The notes: generated by a model not told the origin, from the letters alone. A stretch of 16,498 bases of DNA from Acidobacteriota bacterium (GCA_003650445.1 QMQE01000041.1:1-16498), one strand, 5' to 3'. Numbered from the stretch's first letter, positions 1-7,630 are shown. Numbers and translations are program-made.

Positions 1-117
1 ATTCCGGAAAAGTATGTGATTGTTCATGAAAAACTGGGAACGTGGAATTCACCGGAATGGCAGGAATGGATCCGACCTACTTTCCCGGAGCAATCCATTC
101 GAAAGGATTATGATTAA
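1..117 (+). CDS. C-terminal end of an unidentified protein (partial)
   Basis: An open frame runs from the first base to a TAA at 115-117 and gives the last 38 residues of a protein whose start lies left of the window. The tail is rich in Trp, Glu and Pro (for example TWNSPEWQEWIRPTFPE) and looks like a real soluble protein end, but I recognise no family from it. It is the only plus-strand gene seen and runs convergently towards the minus-strand tRNA-Pro, which ends 18 bp further on. No hairpin terminator is visible between the two, so its transcript may run antisense into the tRNA. The coding call rests on frame openness and plausible composition only. Confidence 0.55.
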   Translation: MPEKYVIVHEKLGTWNSPEWQEWIRPTFPEQSIRKDYD

Positions 118-135
118 GAAATAAGGAAAGAAAAA

Positions 136-212
136 TGGTCGGAGCGAGAAGATTTGAACTTCCGACCCCACCCACCCCAAGGGTGTGCGCTACCAGGCTG
201 CGCCACGCTCCG
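136..212 (-). tRNA. tRNA-Pro (anticodon GGG)
   Basis: Read on the minus strand this 77-nt segment folds as a full cloverleaf. The acceptor stem is CGGAGCG paired with CGCTCCG. The D arm is GCGC..GCGC, the anticodon stem CACCC/GGGTG closes the loop TTGGGGT, and the T arm has the loop TTCAAAT. The anticodon is GGG, which reads CCC and CCU proline codons. ACCA is encoded at the 3' end. A run of five T follows directly, which may help transcription stop. It has its own promoter (226-253) just downstream of the SurA-N-like gene. Confidence 0.96.
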
Positions 213-225
213 ACCAGTACAGTTC

Positions 226-253
226 ATTATAGTGACCATACTGTAAATTTCAA
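226..253 (-). promoter_or_regulatory. sigma-70 type promoter of tRNA-Pro
   Basis: On the minus strand there is TTGAAA (248-253), a 16-bp spacer and a perfect TATAAT (226-231). Transcription would begin near 218, a few bases before the tRNA 5' end at 212. The -35 box overlaps the stop codon of the preceding gene, so the tRNA can be expressed independently of it. Confidence 0.75.
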
Positions 254-852
254 TGTTTTTCTGGCTGAATGGCGCCTAAAACAGATTTGTTTTTTGTCTG
301 AGATTCATGAAACAGCAGGTTTACCACCGGGATATCGGGTTCCAGGCTGGATGCCAGAACGATCAGAGCATCTTCACCGGGTTTGACAGAAGCAGAATGG
401 CTGCGAATGTAATGCTGAGCCACAAGCTCCCGCCGAAGGACTTCCTCAAGTAGAGGAAGAGAAACGTGGCAATCTCGAAGATGAATTGTATTGAGTAAAC
501 GGAACCCCCTGCTTGAATCCACTACACGGAGTGCCTGCCTGACTATTCGGGGCGGAAGTTCAAACTTTCCAAATTCCGTCGCAGCCTGATAGAGTTTTTC
601 CATTGCAATCATGCGAATAATCTGTTGCCTGTTTTCTGCCGTCACCTGTCCTGACAGGCACTGGCCGGATTGCAGGTATACCCATGCCCGGACTTCCGAA
701 AGGGTTACGGGGCGATTCCCGGCAACAAGGGCCAACCGGTCAGTTTGTGTCCATCCTCCATTGAAAATCATCAGGAGAAGAAGGACTGGAGCGCTAAACT
801 TCCATAATATCTGTTTGTTTCTTCTTTGAAATCTCTGTAATGATGTCCACAT
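250..852 (-). CDS. Secreted or membrane-anchored SurA N-terminal-like protein, no PPIase domain
   Basis: This is a 200-residue protein with a basic N-terminus (QRFQRRNK) and a hydrophobic stretch around residues 17-31 (WKFSAPVLLLLMIFN), consistent with a signal peptide or membrane anchor. The segment from about residue 38 (DRLALVAGNRPVTLSEVRAW) to about 150 resembles the helical chaperone domain of SurA/PpiC-type periplasmic folding factors: a beta strand with 'GNRPVTLSEV', then helices ending in 'LREL' and 'HYIR' type turns. No parvulin domain follows, so any role would be as a chaperone-like periplasmic protein. The only start giving the signal sequence is the ATG at 852. This overlaps the end of frr by 59 bp and has no clear ribosome-binding site, so translation may depend on frr. 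The family call comes from pattern similarity and is moderately sure. Confidence 0.65.
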   Translation of the reverse strand: MWTSLQRFQRRNKQILWKFSAPVLLLLMIFNGGWTQTDRLALVAGNRPVTLSEVRAWVYLQSGQCLSGQVTAENRQQIIRMIAMEKLYQAATEFGKFELPPRIVRQALRVVDSSRGFRLLNTIHLRDCHVSLPLLEEVLRRELVAQHYIRSHSASVKPGEDALIVLASSLEPDIPVVNLLFHESQTKNKSVLGAIQPEKH

Positions 853-1351
853 ATTTATCTGTCAGTTTCTGAATTTCATCCTCACATTTATGTTCATCGT
901 CTTCCGATATCATCTTTTCCTTCAACAATTCCTTGGACTGATCCCGGGCATCCCGCCTGATATTGCGAATCGCAATTTTACTCTGCTCTTCATATTCCTG
1001 GATTTTTTTGCCCAGTGTTTTGCGCCGTTCTTCGGTCAGAGGGGGAATGGGTACCCGAATGATTTTCCCGTCATTGTTTGGATTAAGCCCAAGATCCGAG
1101 CTTTGAATGGCTTTCTCAATTAAGGTAATCGTTCCGGCGTCAAAGGGGGAAATAACCACCAGTGTCGCATCGGGCGATGACAATGTTGCCAGCTGATTCA
1201 ACGGCATTTCAGAACCGAAGTAGTCTACCCGGATATTATCAAAGATGGTGACTGAGGCCCGACCGGTACGAAGTGAGGACAGCTCTCTTTTGAACACGTC
1301 CACAGTTTTTTTCATGTGGGATTCTGCATCCTGCAACACCTCTTTAATCAT
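794..1351 (-). CDS. frr: Ribosome recycling factor
   Basis: The 185-residue product has the standard RRF length. RRF works with EF-G to split post-termination ribosomes into subunits and free the mRNA. Diagnostic features are the N-terminal helix with 'LRTGRAS' (near residue 28), 'DYFGSEMPLNQLA', 'DLGLNPNNDGKIIRVPIPPL' and the 'LTEERRKTL' helix, covering both the three-helix bundle and the beta-rich domain. I chose the ATG at 1351 because it gives the family length and has AGGAGG five bases upstream. An upstream in-frame ATG at 1396 would add 15 residues lying inside pyrH. The gene overlaps the pyrH stop by 8 bp, the common pyrH-frr pairing, so translational coupling is likely. Confidence 0.97.
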   Translation of the reverse strand: MIKEVLQDAESHMKKTVDVFKRELSSLRTGRASVTIFDNIRVDYFGSEMPLNQLATLSSPDATLVVISPFDAGTITLIEKAIQSSDLGLNPNNDGKIIRVPIPPLTEERRKTLGKKIQEYEEQSKIAIRNIRRDARDQSKELLKEKMISEDDEHKCEDEIQKLTDKYVDIITEISKKKQTDIMEV

Positions 1352-2090
1352 CTGAGCCTCCTTTCTTCCTGACTCTTGTTCCAACTTTTTCGCCAAGGAC
1401 GATCCGAACCAGATTTCCCGGGCGAATCATGCTGAAAACAATAATCTCCAGATTATTTTCCATACTAAGGGAAATCGCGGTGGAATCCATAACCCGCAAT
1501 CCCTGCTTCAATACGCTCATATAATCCACTTCTTCCATAAAACGCGCCTTGGGATCAGTAATCGGGTCTGCTGTGTATACGCCATCTACTTTGGTGGCTT
1601 TCAACAGTATGTCGGCACCAATCTCGTTTGCCCGAAGTGATGCGGCAGTGTCTGTCGTGAAGAAAGGATTTCCGGTACCGGCACCAAAGATGACAATCCG
1701 CCCTTTTTCCAGGTGACGAATCGCCCGTCGCCGTATAAAAGTTTCGGCCACGGCCCGAACTTCCAAGGCAGAAAGCACCCGTGTGGGAATACCCTGTTTT
1801 TCAATAGCATCCTGCAGTGAGAGGCAGTTGATAAGCGTAGCCATCATGCCCATGTAGTCACCGGTAACCCGGTCCATCCCGGCTTCACTGCCGGATACGC
1901 CCCGAAATATGTTTCCGGCACCGATGACGATTCCAATCTGGACTCCCATCTGGTGGATTTCGGCAATTTCCTCCGACAGGCGCCGGACAATGCTGTTGTC
2001 AATACCAAAGCCCTTGTCCCCCATCAATGCTTCTCCGCTGAGTTTCAGCAGAACCCGCTTGTAAATCGGTTTTCTCTCTTCTTTTTCCAT
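1344..2090 (-). CDS. pyrH: Uridylate (UMP) kinase
   Basis: This 248-residue enzyme of the amino acid kinase fold phosphorylates UMP to UDP in pyrimidine nucleotide synthesis and is cytosolic. Visible signatures are 'YKRVLLKLSGEAL' at the N-terminus, 'GIVIGAGNIFRG', 'YMGMMATLINCLSLQDA', 'GAGTGNPFFTTDTAA' and 'LLKATKVDGVYTADP'. The ATG at 2090 starts just before the conserved N-terminal strand. An in-frame ATG at 2132 would add 14 residues without family support. Neither start has a strong ribosome-binding site. The gene is followed by frr with an 8-bp overlap. No convincing promoter was found in the upstream gap to rnj, though a terminator-like hairpin lies there. The usual rpsB-tsf partners are absent from this side. 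Confidence 0.96.
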   Translation of the reverse strand: MEKEERKPIYKRVLLKLSGEALMGDKGFGIDNSIVRRLSEEIAEIHQMGVQIGIVIGAGNIFRGVSGSEAGMDRVTGDYMGMMATLINCLSLQDAIEKQGIPTRVLSALEVRAVAETFIRRRAIRHLEKGRIVIFGAGTGNPFFTTDTAASLRANEIGADILLKATKVDGVYTADPITDPKARFMEEVDYMSVLKQGLRVMDSTAISLSMENNLEIIVFSMIRPGNLVRIVLGEKVGTRVRKKGGSDD

Positions 2091-2187
2091 GCTGTTACGA
2101 TACCAGATTTCGCCGCCAGATTGCAAGTTCATTGTCAGATGAAATAAAAGAGAAGTCTGAACAAAGACATAAAAGAATGATCGGTGA

Positions 2188-2223
2188 TAAGAAAAACAGA
2201 TAGTCTTTGGGAAAAACTGTCTG
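2188..2223 (-). terminator. Possible intrinsic terminator after rnj
   Basis: On the minus strand, CAGACAG pairs with CTATCTG with one mismatch and extends through TTTTT/AAAGA around a CCC loop, followed directly by TTTTTCTT. The stem is AT-rich and therefore weak. It sits about 65 bp after the rnj stop and about 100 bp before pyrH, where a transcript boundary would make sense. The rest of the 2091-2289 gap shows no convincing promoter. Confidence 0.45.
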
Positions 2224-2289
2224 CTCTAAAACCATAAACCTCTTTTTTCTCTATATTACCTTAAACTAAACTCAGACTGTAACTCAAGC

Positions 2290-3999
2290 TTATCTTTTCG
2301 TACCTCCGGCGCGGGGAACAGTCAGGATGATGGGAAGGATAACCGGAAAACTGTTCATTCTCTTCCGGAAATAGCTTCTGAGAGCAGAACGGATTTTCGG
2401 CCGAACCGCTTCCCATTTCAGGCGTTCATTTCGCTTCATTTCATTGAACCTGCGGCGAACCCGATCCCGGATTTGAGCCATCTCAACTTCATCATCGGAC
2501 AAAAGAAGAAAGCCGCGTGTAATTACTTCGACTTCTCCTACCAGTTCTGCCGACTTTTCATCGACCTGGAGGGTTACAACTATCAACCCGTCCTCTGCCA
2601 GTCGGCGACGATCCTGAAGGGCAATGTCTTCCAGCTCTTCAAAGCGATCTCCCTCGATGAAGCGCCGGTTGATTTCAATAGCGTCAATTTTACGTACTTT
2701 ATCATCGGCAAGTTCCAGGATATCCCCGCTATCCACGATTTCGATCTGACTCCTTGTCAGTCCCATTTCCTTTGCCAGTTTCGCATGGTGCACCAATTGC
2801 ATTCTGTCGCCATGAATCGGAATAAAGTTTCTTGGTGTCAACAGACTGAAAACCAGTTTCAGCTCTTCCTTGCTGGCGTGTCCGGACACGTGGACTTCGG
2901 AGATTTCTTCGTAATGGACTTCCGCCTCCATCCGGTACAGGCTGTTGATGACCCGCATAACAGATTTTTCGTTTCCGGGGATGGTTTTGGCAGAAATGAT
3001 AATTGTGTCACCGGGATAAATCTCCACCTGCTTTGCCTCTCCCCGTACAATCCGGGATAGAGCAGACATGGGCTCTCCCTGGGAACCTGTGGTGATGATA
3101 ATCAATCTGTTTTCCGGAATATTCCGAATTTCTTCTTTATTTGCCATAACCCCAGCAGGTACTTTAAGATAGCCAAGCTGCCGGGCAACCGACATTGAGT
3201 TTTCCAGGCTCCGGCCCAGAAGCACAACACGCCGGTTCAATTCGTGGGCAATCCGGACAATCTGCTGAATCCGATGAATATGGCTGGAAAAGCAGGCCAC
3301 AATAACCTTCTGGCGACTGGATTCGATAATTTCCTGTAAGGAATCTCCCACTGTGCATTCGGAGAGCGTATACCCTTCTTTCGCAACGTTTGTTGAATCT
3401 GACAGCAGGACGTCAATCCCCCGCTTCCCCCATTCTGCAAACCCGGCAAAATCAAAGTTTTTGCCGTCAATGGGGGTCTGATCTACCTTAAAATCGCCGG
3501 TGTGAAATGCCGTTCCCGCAGGGGTTTCAACCACCACAGAAACGCAGTCTACAATGCTGTGGGTCACCCTGAGCAGGTGGATTCTAATCTCCCCGAAGCT
3601 TAAACTGTCCCCGGCTGCCACTTCATGGAGATTTACCTGATGGTCAAAGCGATGCTCTTCCAGTCTTTTCCTGATAAATCCGCAGGTAAGGCGGGTTCCA
3701 TAGATATCCATGTCCCGATCAAGGTCCCGGCACAAGAAGGGAATGCCCCCAATATGATCTTCATGCCCGTGGGTGATTATAGCTCCGGCAATAAGCCCGG
3801 AAACGCCGATTTCCCTCAGAATGGTGTAATCGGGAACGATGAGATTCACGCCCGGCTGATCCGTATCCGGAAACATAACACCGGCATCCACAATCACAGC
3901 CGTATCGTTATAGCGATAGAGGGTAGCGTTCATGCCAAATTCACCAACACCCCCGATGGGGAGTATCTGCAGGGTACCCGGATTATATTTGTATGCCAT
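2290..3999 (-). CDS. rnj: Ribonuclease J
   Basis: This 569-residue protein is a metallo-beta-lactamase/beta-CASP ribonuclease with 5'-to-3' exonuclease and endonuclease activity, acting in mRNA decay and rRNA maturation. The zinc motif HGHEDH is at about residues 77-82, followed by a His near 147 and HTGD near 166-169. The beta-CASP part has 'TTGSQGEPMSALSRI', then 'SGHAS' near 373 and 'PIHGD' near 395. The C-terminal region ends in the short 'PVILPII' strand common in RNase J. Length is typical. The ATG at 3999 is preceded by GGGAGG at good spacing and lies inside the last codons of rsmA (17-bp overlap). RNase Y lies in the same gene string, which puts two major RNA-decay nucleases under possible joint expression. 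Confidence 0.96.
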   Translation of the reverse strand: MAYKYNPGTLQILPIGGVGEFGMNATLYRYNDTAVIVDAGVMFPDTDQPGVNLIVPDYTILREIGVSGLIAGAIITHGHEDHIGGIPFLCRDLDRDMDIYGTRLTCGFIRKRLEEHRFDHQVNLHEVAAGDSLSFGEIRIHLLRVTHSIVDCVSVVVETPAGTAFHTGDFKVDQTPIDGKNFDFAGFAEWGKRGIDVLLSDSTNVAKEGYTLSECTVGDSLQEIIESSRQKVIVACFSSHIHRIQQIVRIAHELNRRVVLLGRSLENSMSVARQLGYLKVPAGVMANKEEIRNIPENRLIIITTGSQGEPMSALSRIVRGEAKQVEIYPGDTIIISAKTIPGNEKSVMRVINSLYRMEAEVHYEEISEVHVSGHASKEELKLVFSLLTPRNFIPIHGDRMQLVHHAKLAKEMGLTRSQIEIVDSGDILELADDKVRKIDAIEINRRFIEGDRFEELEDIALQDRRRLAEDGLIVVTLQVDEKSAELVGEVEVITRGFLLLSDDEVEMAQIRDRVRRRFNEMKRNERLKWEAVRPKIRSALRSYFRKRMNSFPVILPIILTVPRAGGTKR

Positions 4000-4756
4000 T
4001 TTCTCTAACCTCCCTGTACAGGGCCAGCAACTGCCTTACAGACAGCTGATCTACACGGGCTGACCTTGAAATCTCCAGTTTCTTGAATATTTCCGACATC
4101 CCGCCGCTCTGGTTTTTCATAATATTTTTATACAACATTTTACGTCTGTTTTCAAAAATCCGGCGGCAGAACCGGAAATAATCTTTTTCCGGTTTTACCT
4201 CGAAGTTTTTCCTGCGGACAAAATGGACAACAGCAGAATCTACTTTCGGTGGCGGGCTGAAACTGGCCGGTTTTAATGTCATTACGAGATTCGTTTCAAA
4301 AAATGGCCCCACAGCAAGATTCAATGGGCCTAAGTCCGTTGTCACCTTTTCAGCCACCTCCCGTTGATACATCAGAACCATTTCGGGAATCTGGTTCACG
4401 TTCCGGCAAAAATGGAATGTCAACGGCGAGGCAATGTTGTACGGCAGGTTGGAGATTACAGCGGTCTGCCCCCATGCCTCCGGTATGTTTCCCATGACGT
4501 CAAGGGCATCTGCAGAAATGATTTTCAGATTGCTGCCAAATCGCCTTTTAAGGCCTGGTATCAATTCGTGATCCCGCTCCACCACCCGGACGTCCAGCCC
4601 CCGGCTCAGGAGAAAATCTGTCAGAATCCCATCACCAGGGCCAATTTCTACAACAGCGCCTTTCCATTCAAGGAAGCTGACAATACGCTCCGCCGTTTCG
4701 GGATTTGTGAGGAAATGCTGTCCGAAATGTTTTTTACGCCTTATTGAGGAATCCAT
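3983..4756 (-). CDS. rsmA: 16S rRNA (adenine1518/1519-N6)-dimethyltransferase
   Basis: The 257-residue protein matches KsgA/RsmA, which dimethylates two adjacent adenines in the helix-45 loop of 16S rRNA using S-adenosylmethionine. Seen are the N-terminal 'KKHFGQHFL', the SAM motif 'EIGPGDGILT' (residues 37-46) and the catalytic 'NLPYNI' (103-108). A C-terminal helical domain follows, with 'PPPKVDSAVV' preceding it. The start at 4756 places MDSSIRRKKHFGQ at the family N-terminus. The open frame extends 57 codons further upstream, but that stretch overlaps the preceding gene and has no family support. The start overlaps the end of the PC4-like gene by 16 bp, and the 3' end overlaps rnj by 17 bp, so coupled translation is likely. 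Confidence 0.96.
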   Translation of the reverse strand: MDSSIRRKKHFGQHFLTNPETAERIVSFLEWKGAVVEIGPGDGILTDFLLSRGLDVRVVERDHELIPGLKRRFGSNLKIISADALDVMGNIPEAWGQTAVISNLPYNIASPLTFHFCRNVNQIPEMVLMYQREVAEKVTTDLGPLNLAVGPFFETNLVMTLKPASFSPPPKVDSAVVHFVRRKNFEVKPEKDYFRFCRRIFENRRKMLYKNIMKNQSGGMSEIFKKLEISRSARVDQLSVRQLLALYREVRENGIQI

Positions 4757-5016
4757 TCCGTTAATTTGTCCATCACCTGATGTATCTGCTTCGGACTGGT
4801 CAGGTTGAACTTGGAATGCGCCCGATACTGGCCTTTTCGCTTCTGGTACCGAACCAGCCTCACTTTCAAATCCCCGAATTCTCCTTCTTTGCCCAGCTCC
4901 CGATACAGATACATCACTGTAGACCATGCCCCCTTTGAAAGAATAAACTTATCTTCTTCCTTCAGGACCAGTTCACCTTCGTCATACCGTTCAATCGTAA
5001 TCTCTTCAAGTTCCAT
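4741..5016 (-). CDS. Small conserved protein, possibly PC4/p15-like nucleic-acid binder
   Basis: This is a 91-residue soluble protein with no signal peptide. The second half has a strand-rich, basic stretch (LKVRLVRYQKRKGQYRA) followed by 'HSKFNLTSPKQIHQVMDKL' and a terminal Trp. This pattern of 'R-Y-x-K-R-x-G-x-Y' and 'S-K-F-N-x-(S/T)-x-x-Q' before a helix recalls the PC4 (p15) single-stranded nucleic-acid-binding family. I cannot confirm this without a profile search. The ATG at 5016 follows AAGGAA and lies 9 bp after the ymdB stop. The 3' end overlaps rsmA. Its place between ymdB and rsmA, among RNA-processing genes, fits a role in RNA or transcription, but that is inference from context. 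Confidence 0.75.
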   Translation of the reverse strand: MELEEITIERYDEGELVLKEEDKFILSKGAWSTVMYLYRELGKEGEFGDLKVRLVRYQKRKGQYRAHSKFNLTSPKQIHQVMDKLTEWIPQ

Positions 5017-5025
5017 TTTTTTTCC

Positions 5026-5799
5026 TTATTTTGATATTATCATAATTCTGTCAATAAAAGTGTTTCCATTCTCTTCTATCCTTATGTCACAACCGCAGAA
5101 CCAGTATTTCCCCTTTGCAGGGGTCAAATGTTCGTTGATTCCGGTACGCATCCGGCGAATTGCTGCGTCTTTTTCAACCCCGATAACAGAATTCACCGCC
5201 CCGGTCATCCCGGCATCCGTCAAGAAAGCGGTCCCATGGGGCAATATCCGTTCATCTGCCGTCTGGACATGGGTATGGGTTCCAATTACCGCGGCTACCT
5301 TCCCATCAAACTCATGAGCAAAAGCCGCCTTTTCCGCAGTAGCCTCCCCATGAAAATCCACCAGCACAATGTCAGTCTCTTTCGATTCCAGAAACCGGTC
5401 CATGCTGCGGAACGGACAGTCTACCGGGGGCATGAATGCCCGCCCCAGCATGCTGACCACTGTCACGCTCCGGTTCTCAGGAAGAGAAATCGTAATGAAA
5501 CCGTTCCCCGGAACTTCAGGGGGATAGTTCATCGGCCGAAGCACATAGGGCCGGTCTTCAAGGAGGGTTCTCGCTTCTTTTTTGTCAAATATATGGTTTC
5601 CGGATGTAAAACAATGGATTCCAGCCGTAGTCATTTCTGCAATGGTATCTGCTGTAATCCCAAACCCATGGGCCAGATTTTCGCAATTGGCAACAACCAC
5701 ATCCGGTTTTCGTTCCGCCAGGAGATGCGGCAATTCTTTCTGAACTGCCTTTCTCCCTGGCCGCCCGATAATATCCCCAATAAACAAAATGCGAATCAT
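5026..5799 (-). CDS. ymdB: YmdB-family metallophosphoesterase (2',3'-cNMP phosphodiesterase)
   Basis: The 257-residue product matches the TIGR00282/YmdB family of calcineurin-like phosphoesterases; the Bacillus member hydrolyses 2',3'-cyclic nucleotides. Metal-binding signatures are 'IGDIIGRPGR' (Asp9), 'ANCEN' (Glu40, Asn41), 'SGNHIFD' (Asn68, His69), 'VDFHGEAT' and 'GTHTHVQTAD'. In many bacteria this gene follows rny, as here. The start at 5799 lies 40 bp after the rny stop, with AGGATTAG upstream as a moderate ribosome-binding site. Linkage to RNase Y suggests that it deals with cyclic-phosphate products of RNA turnover, which is inference from the family and its location. Note that the unrelated E. 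coli macrodomain protein shares the YmdB name. Confidence 0.93.
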   Translation of the reverse strand: MIRILFIGDIIGRPGRKAVQKELPHLLAERKPDVVVANCENLAHGFGITADTIAEMTTAGIHCFTSGNHIFDKKEARTLLEDRPYVLRPMNYPPEVPGNGFITISLPENRSVTVVSMLGRAFMPPVDCPFRSMDRFLESKETDIVLVDFHGEATAEKAAFAHEFDGKVAAVIGTHTHVQTADERILPHGTAFLTDAGMTGAVNSVIGVEKDAAIRRMRTGINEHLTPAKGKYWFCGCDIRIEENGNTFIDRIMIISK

Positions 5800-5839
5800 C
5801 GTGTTCTAATCCTGCCTGTCTTCTGTACATTCAGCACGA

Positions 5840-7405
5840 TTACTTTGCGTATTCCACAGCCCGGGTTTCCCGAATCACCGTTACCTTGATTTGCCCTGGA
5901 TAATCCAACTCTTCTTCAATCTTTTTTGCAAGTCCTTTGGACAGCCAGAACACCTTGTCATCATCCACTTCATTGCTCTTAACAATCACGCGAATTTCTC
6001 TCCCGGCCTGGATGGCATAGCTTTTGGACACACCATCAAAGGATCGTCCCAGTTCTTCCAGTTTTTCAAGACGACGAATATATGTTTCCAGAATTTCACG
6101 GCGCGCCCCGGGACGCGCAGCAGACAAGGCATCTGCTGACTGCACAATGACCGCTTCAAGCGTTTTCATCTCCACATCGCCGTGATGAGCCTGTACACAG
6201 TGAATTACCGGTTCTGATTCACCGAAGCGTCTCAACAAATCCACACCAATTTCCACATGTGTCCCTTCAATTTCTTTGTCAATGGCCTTTCCGATGTCAT
6301 GGAGCAAAGCACCCCGTTTGGTAATTTTTACGTCCGCGCCCAGCTCCTGGGCCATAAATGTAGCAATGTATGCAACTTCCTTTGAATGATGAAGGATGTT
6401 CTGGCCATAACTGGTGCGGAATTTCAACCGGCCAATGAGCTTAATCAACTTGGGATGAATTTCGCCGACACCCAGCTCGTAAACGGTATTTTCACCTTCT
6501 TCCTTAATCTGGGCATCCAGCTCCATCTTCACTTTTTCCACGATTTCTTCAATCCGGCCCGGATGAATCCGGCCGTCAGCAATCAGGCGTTCCAGTGACA
6601 GCCGTGCCACTTCTCTGCGAATGGGGTCAAAGGAAGAAACAATCACGGCTTCCGGGGTGTCATCAATAATCAAGTCAACCCCTGTTGCCGCTTCAAGCGC
6701 CCGGATATTCCGGCCTTCCCGGCCGATAATCCGGCCCTTCATGTCATCGCTGGGCAGGTCCACCACAGAAACGGTTGCCTCCGTCACATAGTCGGATGCA
6801 GATTTCTGAATCGCCAGACCGATAATTTTCTTTGCCTTCTGAAGCGCCGTCACTTCTGCTTCCTCTTCCATCTTCTTCACTTTTTTTGTGATACTCTTGC
6901 GCGCTTCTTCTTCCACAAGCTGCATCATTTCATACTTGGCGGATTCCCGGGTCAATCCGGAAATTCGTTCCAGTGCTTCAATCTGCTCATCCCGGATTTT
7001 CTGAATTTCCTGTTCCTTCTGAGCGATGGACAATGCCTGGCGCTTGAGGTTCTCCTCCTTGGCATCCAGAGATTGTTCCTTGGAATCCAGGGTTGTCATC
7101 CGCTTCTCTACAAGGTCTTCCTTGCGGAGAAGCCGCTTCTCCATCTCGTGAATTTCTTTTCTCTTTTCAGTTGTCTCCCGCTCTACCTCTTCCTTGACCT
7201 TCTGCTTTAACTCCTTTGCGTCCAGCTCAGCACGACGTCGGATCTGATCGGCTTCTCCGGTTGCAAGGCGCAATGTTTCTTTTGCCTTCTGCTCAGTTAC
7301 TTCAAGCAGGTGGCTTTCCTTCTTCTGTCTGGATGTATAAAAAACAATGAGCCCGAGACTGGTCAGGAACAGCACAACCACAGCAACAATAAGTGCTATT
7401 ACCAT
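5840..7405 (-). CDS. rny: Ribonuclease Y
   Basis: The 521-residue endoribonuclease starts bulk mRNA decay at the inner face of the membrane. Order of domains: a transmembrane helix at about residues 1-22, and a long, highly charged coiled coil to about 200. A KH domain follows with 'GRIIGREGRNIRALE' (224-238), then an HD domain with 'HHSKEVA' (339-345), 'LLHDIGKA' (catalytic His369-Asp370) and 'AHHGD' (406-410). Length and arrangement are those of canonical RNase Y. The ATG at 7405 has GGGAGGAG close upstream. The gene lies immediately downstream of the 6S RNA and upstream of ymdB. No separate promoter was recognised between 6S RNA and rny, so it may be read through from the pheT-zapA side. 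Confidence 0.97.
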   Translation of the reverse strand: MVIALIVAVVVLFLTSLGLIVFYTSRQKKESHLLEVTEQKAKETLRLATGEADQIRRRAELDAKELKQKVKEEVERETTEKRKEIHEMEKRLLRKEDLVEKRMTTLDSKEQSLDAKEENLKRQALSIAQKEQEIQKIRDEQIEALERISGLTRESAKYEMMQLVEEEARKSITKKVKKMEEEAEVTALQKAKKIIGLAIQKSASDYVTEATVSVVDLPSDDMKGRIIGREGRNIRALEAATGVDLIIDDTPEAVIVSSFDPIRREVARLSLERLIADGRIHPGRIEEIVEKVKMELDAQIKEEGENTVYELGVGEIHPKLIKLIGRLKFRTSYGQNILHHSKEVAYIATFMAQELGADVKITKRGALLHDIGKAIDKEIEGTHVEIGVDLLRRFGESEPVIHCVQAHHGDVEMKTLEAVIVQSADALSAARPGARREILETYIRRLEKLEELGRSFDGVSKSYAIQAGREIRVIVKSNEVDDDKVFWLSKGLAKKIEEELDYPGQIKVTVIRETRAVEYAK

Positions 7406-7448
7406 AATCTCCTCCCAATACTGTTACAACACGCTTGAGTGGAGGAAT

Positions 7449-7630
7449 AAGTGGCCCCGTGAAATCGTGTGGCAGGAAATAATGAACCTGGCCTACCAGG
7501 TGGGTACATCTGCATACCCTTCGGGACTTCCACTCAAGGTGGACTTGCTCACCCGGGCAGCGTCACGTTCCCGTTTCATTTCCGTTGGCTCAATATCGCT
7601 CCACCATCACGGGTTTCACAGGACCCGCTT
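7449..7630 (-). ncRNA. ssrS: 6S RNA (SsrS)
   Basis: The roughly 180-nt gap between zapA and rny folds on the minus strand as a long, interrupted hairpin. The closing stem is GGTCCTGTGAAA (7614-7625) paired with TTTCACGGGGCC (7453-7464), 12 pairs, followed by CGTG/CACG. The 5' side carries GAGCGATATTGAGCC, very like the E. coli 6S segment with 'GAGCCGATATTT'. The middle is a large open bubble, its 3' side able to form a small AGG/CCT hairpin; the distal part holds GGGTA/TACCC and CCAC/GTGG hairpins. 6S RNA mimics an open promoter, binds housekeeping RNA polymerase and is often encoded next to zapA. Ends are estimated from the extended stem. The 5' end overlaps the last codons of zapA, so it may be cut from the operon transcript. 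Confidence 0.88.

Noticed and set aside
2473..3060. Long plus-strand open frame of 195 codons opposite rnj
   Set aside because: It lies wholly antisense to the well-supported RNase J gene and its translation has no family-like motif; it is a shadow of the coding frame.
4757..4927. 57-codon N-terminal extension of rsmA
   Set aside because: The extension lies over the PC4-like gene in another frame, and the RsmA family starts at the basic 'RRKKHFGQHFL' segment; the ATG at 4756 is sufficient.
5128..5889. Plus-strand open frame of 253 codons opposite ymdB and the rny end
   Set aside because: It is antisense to two recognised genes, Cys/His/Arg-rich in the manner of a shadow frame, and lacks a credible ribosome-binding site.
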